DNA of 20,444 bases from Hypsibius dujardini (Eukaryota; Tardigrada; Eutardigrada; Parachela; Hypsibiidae), in the NCBI GenBank assembly GCA_001579985.1, contig LRSR01005488.1:1-20444 (forward strand), given 5' to 3'. Each line of letters opens with the position of its first letter. The first letter of the stretch is position 1. A program made the position numbers and the translations under genes. The notes beneath the pieces were generated by a model. The model worked only from the letters and a program-made list of their open reading frames with translations, searched no databases and had not been told where the DNA came from. Positions 16,013 to 20,444 of this stretch are shown here, in pieces.

Positions 16013-17810
16013 ATGTCTGTCTGTCTGTCTGTCTGCCTGCCTGCCTGTCTCTCTGTCTGTCTGTCTGCCTGTCTCTCTGTCTCTCTGTCTCTCTCTCTGT
16101 TTGTCAGTCTGCATGTCTGTCTGTCTGCCTGCGTCTCGTGTCCTTCTGGCCGTTTGTCTTCTGCATTCTAAGAAGTCATATCATGAGTCAACTAGGGATG
16201 CATAAAACACATACTTGTGACCTTTGCTTAGGATACTGATTTCGATTGCGGCCCTGCGCATGAGATCCACGACGGACGCCGACGGCAAACGATGTACCCG
16301 ACGCGAGAGGAAATCAAGCTCAAATCCTATCTGACGGTCGCCGAAGAAGAAGAGGAAACGGAGTCGCCGAAATTCCGCAAGAAATCCGTTCACACGTACA
16401 AGTTAGCCGGCCAGCCTGTCATCAAGCCAGACTATACTGTTATGCTGAAAAACGGTGATGGTCCGTCGACTGCGAAGGAGAGACGAGAGCTGAAACAAGG
16501 GCCGAACGCGCCGCGAGGAAACATTTTCTCCCGTTGCTGCTCTGCTATTCGACATGCGATTTTCGGCGACCTCGCGGATCAAGACATTGTAAGCGAAATC
16601 ATTCCTTAAACTCAACTCGTACGCGTGTGACTTCGGCATTCTTAATCAAGGCTTCGGTTTCACAGAACTCACTCGCTCCGCCGGAAGATCCGCCGGAGAT
16701 TGCGGCAATCTTTTCGTTCCTTCAGATTCTCACTGCGACCTTCACGGCGTTCGCCCACGGCGGCAATGACGTTTCGTACGGTTTCAGTGTTTGTTCGGTA
16801 AGCTGCGAAGCGGTTCTGCTTGACGGTTGTCCGTTTCAGGAACGCGATTGGCCCCTTGGTTGCTATCTGGGTCATATTCTCCAACGGCTCGGTACCCGAG
16901 CAGACCAGCACACCGCTCTGGCTGTTGCTGTTCGGCGGCTTCGGGATCTCGGTCGGATTGTGTGTCCTGGGGCGGAAGGTGATTGAGACGGTGGGAAGCA
17001 GTCTCGCCGTCATTATTCCCAGCAGGTATCGGCATACTTAGACGAGAACAATTTAACGACAGGCCGCCGTAATGAACGCTGTCTGAAATGAAACTTGCCC
17101 ATACTTAACCACCTGTGTCTGTCCAATACTAATCCCACCAGGAAGTGTTACTTTCCCAACGAACTTGAAAGCGGTCCACCCAGGCATACAGGCAGACAAA
17201 CAGACAAACAGACAGAACAGACAAACAGACAGAACAGACAGAACAGACAGAACAGACAAACAGACAGAACAGACAAACAGACAAACAGACAGAACAGACA
17301 AACAGACAAACAGACAGACAGACAAACAGACAGACCGAAAGACAGACAAACAAGCAGATAGACAGGCAGAGGTGAAATATACAGGCACTGTAATAGACTT
17401 CGAGACAAAAACATGCCGATCGCTATTCCAGCAAGCAGGCAGACAAGAGAGACGCGCGAGGATCAGCGAGGATGAGTCCATAGCTGATAAAGAAATTTCT
17501 GTTTGCACATTGTTCCATAATGGAGTTGTTAGATCATAAGGAAGATAAAACAATAAACGCGCTTTGCAGTGGCTTTTGTATCGGACTGGGGACGGCCTGC
17601 ACCGTGCTGATTTGCTCCAAAATCGGACTCCCGGTCAGCACTACGCACTGCATCGTCGGCTCCGTCGTTGCGGTTGGCTGGCTGCGATCCCGTCGAGCGG
17701 TCAACTGGAAGGTCTTCGGCAACATCATGGCTTGCGCGTTCATTACGGTGCCGGTTGCCGCTGCCTGCGGAGCGGGATCTATGGCCTTGTTGGGTTTAAT
17801 ACCGCTTTAA
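14398..17810 (+). CDS. SLC20A1/2: Sodium-dependent phosphate transporter, PiT / SLC20 family, 9 exons
   Basis: PiT carriers import inorganic phosphate with sodium across the plasma membrane. Exons: 14398-14680, 14919-15086, 15146-15230, 15310-15419, 15506-15921, 16232-16588, 16666-16775, 16840-17025, 17570-17810 (TAA); 1956 nt, 651 aa, close to the 652 of human SLC20A2. Both family signatures are present: [11 protein letters not shown] (residues 62-72) and HGGNDVSNAIGPL (about 504-516, split by an intron). Other matches are [39 protein letters not shown] and RSRRAVNW. The central cytosolic loop (exons 5-6) is acidic then basic and poorly conserved, so the exon 5 donor (GTATAT) is the least certain join. 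ATG 14398 is the only methionine codon of the frame before the first membrane segment and leaves about 42 residues ahead of it, longer than in human. Intron 2 is GC-AG; introns 1, 5 and 8 carry repeat arrays. Confidence 0.95.
14690..14760 (+). repeat. ACAG array in PiT intron 1
   Basis: A nearly pure ACAG run (about 14707-14758) begins soon after the GTAAGA donor of the 238-bp intron 14681-14918. On the sense strand it reads ACAG, the reverse complement of the CTGT array in intron 5 of the same gene. Confidence 0.95.
15087..15145 (+). other. GC-AG intron in PiT (intron 2, 59 bp)
   Basis: The donor is G|GCAAGT and the acceptor ATTGCAG. Only this join restores the conserved [10 protein letters not shown] segment. 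The nearest GT donors (15091, 15116) put the downstream exon out of frame, and the latter would leave an intron of only 30 bp. Confidence 0.88.
15252..15297 (+). repeat. Perfect 17-bp inverted repeat inside PiT intron 3
   Basis: CGTTCCTTTACAAACGG at 15252-15268 is mirrored exactly by CCGTTTGTAAAGGAACG at 15281-15297, with a 12-base loop. The hairpin fills 46 of the 79 bases of intron 15231-15309, leaving about 21 bases to the donor and 12 to the acceptor. Confidence 0.97.
15975..16135 (+). repeat. CTGT array in PiT intron 5
   Basis: TCTG units, at first pure then mixed with CCTG, CTCT and TTTG variants, fill the middle of the 310-bp intron 15922-16231. The sense strand reads CTGT. Confidence 0.95.
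17185..17365 (+). repeat. ACAGACAA/AGAACAGAC array in PiT intron 8
   Basis: The array mixes ACAGACAA, ACAGACAG and CAGAACAGA units on the sense strand and lies in the longest PiT intron, 17026-17569 (544 bp). The remainder of that intron shows no gene or RNA structure that I can support. Confidence 0.93.
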
Positions 17811-18024
17811 AGGATGCTCATTTTGATTTGGTGTTTTTTTCGTGCACGGTGATGGATCACATCCGTGTCATGGGTCATACAGCTAGCTGCCTAGAAGCCC
17901 AACAGGATTACCTTCAAGTCAAATTGATTTGCAATAAACAATGTCTTAAACATTTTAATTTTTCGTGTCTAGAAACAACCGTGCAGAAACATTACGTGTG
18001 ACTTGCACTTTAATTACTTAAAGG
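17811..18024 (+). other. PiT 3' UTR and flank
   Basis: This stretch follows the PiT stop and includes a canonical polyadenylation hexamer. I see no other gene in it; a 145-codon frame read through it on the plus strand is a shadow of the last PiT exon. Confidence 0.65.
17933..17938 (+). promoter_or_regulatory. AATAAA polyadenylation signal of PiT
   Basis: AATAAA lies 123 bases after the PiT stop in GCAATAAACAATGTC context. A T-rich and TGTG-containing stretch follows within 70 bases, as expected for a cleavage site. Confidence 0.6.
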
Positions 18025-18580
18025 CTATAGCTGTGTCACCCCTCCTTGTAGTGTGTGGGACCCAATAGCACCCCGGCTGTTTTATCCCTCCCTGGAGCCG
18101 AATAGAAACCCTGGCTATTTTACCCCTCCCATGCTGTCTTCGTTCGCCCATCTGTCCACCTGTTGTCTGTCCGTCCGTTGTTTGTCCGTTCACTGCGTGT
18201 CCGTCCGTCCGTCGTTCACCCGTTCGTCCGTCGTCCGTCGTCCGTCCGTCCGTCCGTCCGTCGTCCGTCGTTCACCCGTCCGTCCGTCTGTCCGTCTGCT
18301 GTCCGTTCATCCGCTATCCGTTGTTTACGGTTGTCTGCTGTTCCACCATCTGTTCGACAACGGATGGATAAAGAACGGATGGACAACGGAGGGACAGCAT
18401 GGAAAGGGTAAAACAGCAGAGCGCGATTTGGGTCCCTAATGATACAGGGAGGGGTAAAATAGCCCGGCTTCTATTGGACCCTTGGGAGGGGTAATGGGCC
18501 CTATCGATGTATTCAGGGGGGGGGGTGAAATAGCTGGGGTTCTATAGGCCCCAAAACGGGTGGGGGTAAAATAGCCACTC
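18025..18580. repeat. Foldback (inverted-repeat) element with G-rich 40-46 bp units around a TCCG satellite core
   Basis: The recurring unit is roughly GGGAGGGGTAAAATAGCC followed by TTCTATTGG and a CCC-containing end. About three copies lie inverted at the left (18030-18130) and about five direct at the right (18395-18575). The best arms, 18113-18130 and 18447-18464, are perfect over 18 bp. A second perfect pair, CCATGCTGTC 18129-18138 and GACAGCATGG 18393-18402, sits inside. The centre (18160-18350) is TCCG/CCGT simple repeat. Long plus-strand frames rich in Arg-Pro-Ser-Val come from that satellite. No transposase is present, and no target-site duplication was identified. Confidence 0.75.
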
Positions 18581-18932
18581 CGTTAGTTAAATTATCGAAT
18601 CCCTTCAGTGACTATGAACGAGACGGAGGCAGCCACTACGCATGGTCGCCCGTGGTCGGATTGATGTTAATCAAGCGACGTGACCGTGGGTTTCTACGTA
18701 TTCTATGTATTCTCTAAAGTCGAGTGCCAGCTACAGTAGTCTGTTCCTTTCTTGCACGAAGCGTGTATTAACAACGTTTACTGTTCCGATGTCGGAACGA
18801 CTAGAGATATAAACAGCTGCCTTCCATACGAGTAATTGTTAAACTGCGCTATTAGTTTCTTCAAGAAACCTTTTTAAATTTTTTTTTAAATTTTTACTTG
18901 ACTTAAAGTTAGGTTCACGAAATCAGTCAGCA
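18581..18932 (+). promoter_or_regulatory. Candidate promoter with TATA box and palindrome
   Basis: TATAAA lies at 18808-18813, ten bases after the perfect palindrome GTTCCGA-TG-TCGGAAC at 18783-18798. A T-rich tract (18870-18900) follows, then the ATG at 18933 about 120 bases past the TATA box. The spacing suits an animal RNA polymerase II promoter with a short 5' UTR. Nothing else in this stretch looks coding. Confidence 0.4.
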
Positions 18933-19007
18933 ATGAAGTGCTTCATCCTTGCTATTCTGCTCACCGGCGTCGTCATAGCCGAATATCATGAATCAAGCGA
19001 TGTTTAG
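18933..19007 (+). pseudogene. Short ORF with signal-peptide-like start, possibly a remnant of a secreted-protein gene
   Basis: The frame encodes 24 residues beginning MKCFILAILLTGVVIA, then EYHESSDV and a TAG. Basic start, hydrophobic core and small residues before a likely cleavage site (VIA|EY) are the classic signal-peptide pattern. The same frame stays open for another 19 codons after the TAG, to a TAA at 19065-19067, and the inverted-repeat arm at 19047 begins within that part. This could be a decayed gene copy, a first exon whose splice site I cannot see, or a chance ORF downstream of a TATA box. No family is recognised. Confidence 0.35.
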
Positions 19008-19046
19008 GCGAAGAAGGACGTTACGAGCCACTTGTACCGTATTCCC

Positions 19047-19306
19047 CCGATCTCAAGGGACAGTTAAGCCCCACCCCCTCAAGTCATCGGTTGACTGTTC
19101 AATCGGATTCACTATGTCGTGATTGGTTGAAATTTATGCCGAACTTGACAGCGATTGATTGATTGATTACGCGGGATTTCTTGACGGACGCATTAAATCA
19201 GTTGATTGATTGATTGTAGGTAAACAATAGCAAACGGTGATGAACAGATAAGATCCGGGGTGGATCAAATTAACTGGTAGGGCAAAAAAGTGTCCCTTGA
19301 GATCGG
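19047..19306. repeat. 260-bp segment bounded by perfect 16-bp inverted repeats
   Basis: CCGATCTCAAGGGACA at 19047-19062 is matched exactly by TGTCCCTTGAGATCGG at 19291-19306. The inside is non-coding and contains two GATT arrays (19153-19168, 19204-19216). It has the size and shape of a small non-autonomous DNA element, but I find no convincing target-site duplication, so it may instead be a chance or structural inverted repeat. Confidence 0.55.
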
Positions 19307-19533
19307 CTCATAGTGGTAGTTTTCACTTCTCATAAACTCACAAGCTATGAATAAAATTTAAAAGCAGCCGGAACTGCGGAAAGTCACGCTTTTGCAGTGT
19401 AAACCGATCCCATGCGAATGAGAACAGACCAAGAGGTCGCCAGGACTGGAAAGGCCATGTACAAAAGAATGGCAACTCTCGGAGAATTAGAAACAAAAGA
19501 ATACCTACGCCTCAAAACGGTAGCGACATGTCT
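19307..19533. other. 3' flank of the rabaptin gene, no gene seen
   Basis: This stretch lies just past the stop codon of the minus-strand rabaptin gene and should hold its 3' UTR. I find no minus-strand AATAAA here. An AATAAA on the plus strand at 19350-19355 would suit only a transcript from the 18808 promoter. Confidence 0.5.
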
Positions 19534-20242
19534 CTATTTCTGCGCAGGCGCAGTCGTGCTGAAGTAAGGGGCGGTGTCACGGTTCAAAATGGTATGACAG
19601 ACATCACAGACTTTTGCAGATCGTCGGTTTGGTCCACTCTGGGCTTCCTTCGACAGACAGTCGTGACAGAAAATTTTGCCACAATGCCGGCAGTGGATCT
19701 GGAAGCATTGAGTAGAGAGGAGTAGAGAGGTAAAAGAAGAGGTTTAATATGCTTCGTTTTATAAACGAGAACAAACCTTCAAGCTGCGAACTTTCTTTTT
19801 TGGGAGTAGGAAGGGCTGGGCGCAGGCGTTACAGTCTTGGACGTCTTCATCAAACTGCCATCGGACCTCATTCTCCGCCTGGCGAATCTTCTCGAGTTCG
19901 ACCTAAACGAAAACACGCGTTGAAGGAAACCCTTTAGAAGGTGTCAGGGACAGAATAGAATTGCCTGAAGTGACTGGGACAGCTTGACAAAGTCCCGTTG
20001 GACCGCTTCGCTGTTGTCCAGATCCACCTGCATTGCCTGCGCTCGTGATCGCGACTGATGCAGGTCCTTCTCCAACTGTGCCTTATCCGCTAAAATGTGC
20101 GACAGTTCTTGCCGTAATTCGTGAACAGTTGCATTTCGCACGGCGAGATTTTCCTCCAAGTTTTGTTCGGTCAGAGTGCGGTGCTGTCGCTCCACCTCCG
20201 ATTTTTCGCTGTCCAAAATAGCTAGCCGCTCTCTCAGTGCAT
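19534..20242 (-). CDS. RABEP1: Rabaptin (Rab5 effector) C-terminal exons with a terminal FYVE zinc finger; 5' part outside window
   Basis: Rabaptin binds Rab5-GTP and Rabex-5 on early endosomes and promotes their fusion. Three exons in transcription order: 20242-19965, 19902-19792, 19698-19534 (TAG). The first is coiled coil and ends SEAVQRDFVKLSQSLQ, which matches the human RABEP1 C-terminal region as I remember it; the next starts VELEKIRQAENEVRW. Then comes a FYVE finger: WxxD as WQFD, four cysteine pairs CNAC, CRHC, CHDC, CDVC, and the tail CDVCHTILNRDTAPYF. The join 19902/19965 needs a GC donor (CAG|GCAATT). The join 19698/19792 uses GTTCGC and falls within the finger, where it restores the spacing from CNAC to CRHC. 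Human rabaptin-5 ends without a FYVE domain. The basic motif reads KKIHCRHC, not R+HHCRxC. RUFY-type proteins also end in FYVE, but the SEAVQRDF segment favours rabaptin. Confidence 0.85.
19903..19964 (-). other. GC-AG intron in rabaptin (62 bp)
   Basis: On the minus strand the donor is CAG|GCAATT and the acceptor CGTTTAG. No GT within reach keeps the conserved LSQSLQ-VELEKIRQ junction in frame, so a GC donor is the simplest reading. Confidence 0.8.
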
Positions 20243-20351
20243 CTGAAGGAAAACAAACATCAGCATAATTCAGGCATCGATTCTTTACTTCTTTCGTCTG
20301 CCATATTACTTGTCTACCTTATTAGTCATTTTCCGGCTATACCACAAGAAG

Positions 20352-20444
20352 TCTTGTCTGTGCGTTTCGTCTATCTTGTCTGTGTGTCTGTGCGTTTCGT
20401 CTATCTTGTCTGTGTGTCTGTGCGTTTCGTCTATCTTGTCTGTG
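20352..20444 (-). repeat. 30-bp tandem repeat in a rabaptin intron, running off the window
   Basis: The plus-strand unit starts CTTGTCTGTGTGTCTGTGCG and continues TTTCGTCTAT. About three copies are visible and they appear identical where complete. The array lies upstream of the exon ending at 20242, so it belongs to an intron of the minus-strand gene. Confidence 0.9.

Noticed and set aside
18053-18439. A plus-strand frame of 128 codons rich in Arg, Pro, Ser and Val.
   Set aside because: It is produced by the TCCG simple repeat within the foldback element and has no conserved segment.
19412-19725. A plus-strand two-exon frame (ATG 19412, GTAAGG donor at 19564, TTTTGCAG acceptor at 19619) that would encode an 85-residue small membrane protein.
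   Set aside because: It lies opposite the FYVE exon of rabaptin, whose four Cys pairs and conserved tail are far stronger evidence. The plus-strand frame and splice sites are best read as a chance shadow.
20352-20444. Regular repeats at the window end as a CRISPR-like array.
   Set aside because: The units are gapless tandem repeats without unique spacers, in an intron of an animal gene.

Overview
The window is animal genomic DNA. Long conserved coding blocks are cut by mostly short GT-AG introns (about 56-550 bp), and the proteins are metazoan: PRP8, TBL2, a PiT/SLC20 phosphate carrier and a rabaptin. The gene density suggests a compact invertebrate genome. The phylum cannot be read from the sequence; a small-genome ecdysozoan such as a tardigrade would fit but is not shown. 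I saw no bacterial operon, CRISPR array, tRNA or rRNA gene, and no recognisable retroviral, LTR or Polinton remains.

Layout. (1) 1-8478, plus: the spliceosome core factor PRP8 in 14 exons, with its first ~145 codons off the left edge. (2) 9164-11918, plus: TBL2, an ER-anchored WD40 protein, 8 exons, 475 aa. (3) 12051-13877, minus, tail-to-tail with TBL2: an uncharacterised four-pass membrane protein with a proline-rich tail, 3 exons, about 359 aa. (4) 14398-17810, plus, head-to-head with gene 3: a sodium-phosphate cotransporter of the PiT (SLC20) family, 9 exons, 651 aa. (5) 17811-19533: the only long gene-poor stretch. It holds the PiT 3' end, an inverted-repeat (foldback) G-rich element, a TATA-bearing stretch with a 24-codon signal-peptide-like ORF, and a pair of 16-bp inverted repeats. 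(6) 19534-20242, minus: the last three exons of a rabaptin (RABEP1-like) gene that ends in a FYVE zinc finger; its 5' part is off the right edge.

All exon joins given here keep the reading frame, and the whole TBL2 and PiT models divide evenly into codons. The genes have unrelated jobs (splicing, ER stress, phosphate uptake, endosome traffic) and do not form a cluster. The unusual content is in the non-coding DNA: long CTGT/ACAG tetranucleotide arrays in an intron of each gene from TBL2 rightwards (the last one longer-period), an 11-bp minisatellite, a perfect intronic hairpin, two GC-AG introns, and a duplicated splice acceptor. In the PiT gene three such arrays alternate in orientation, so the pre-mRNA could fold on itself around groups of exons.
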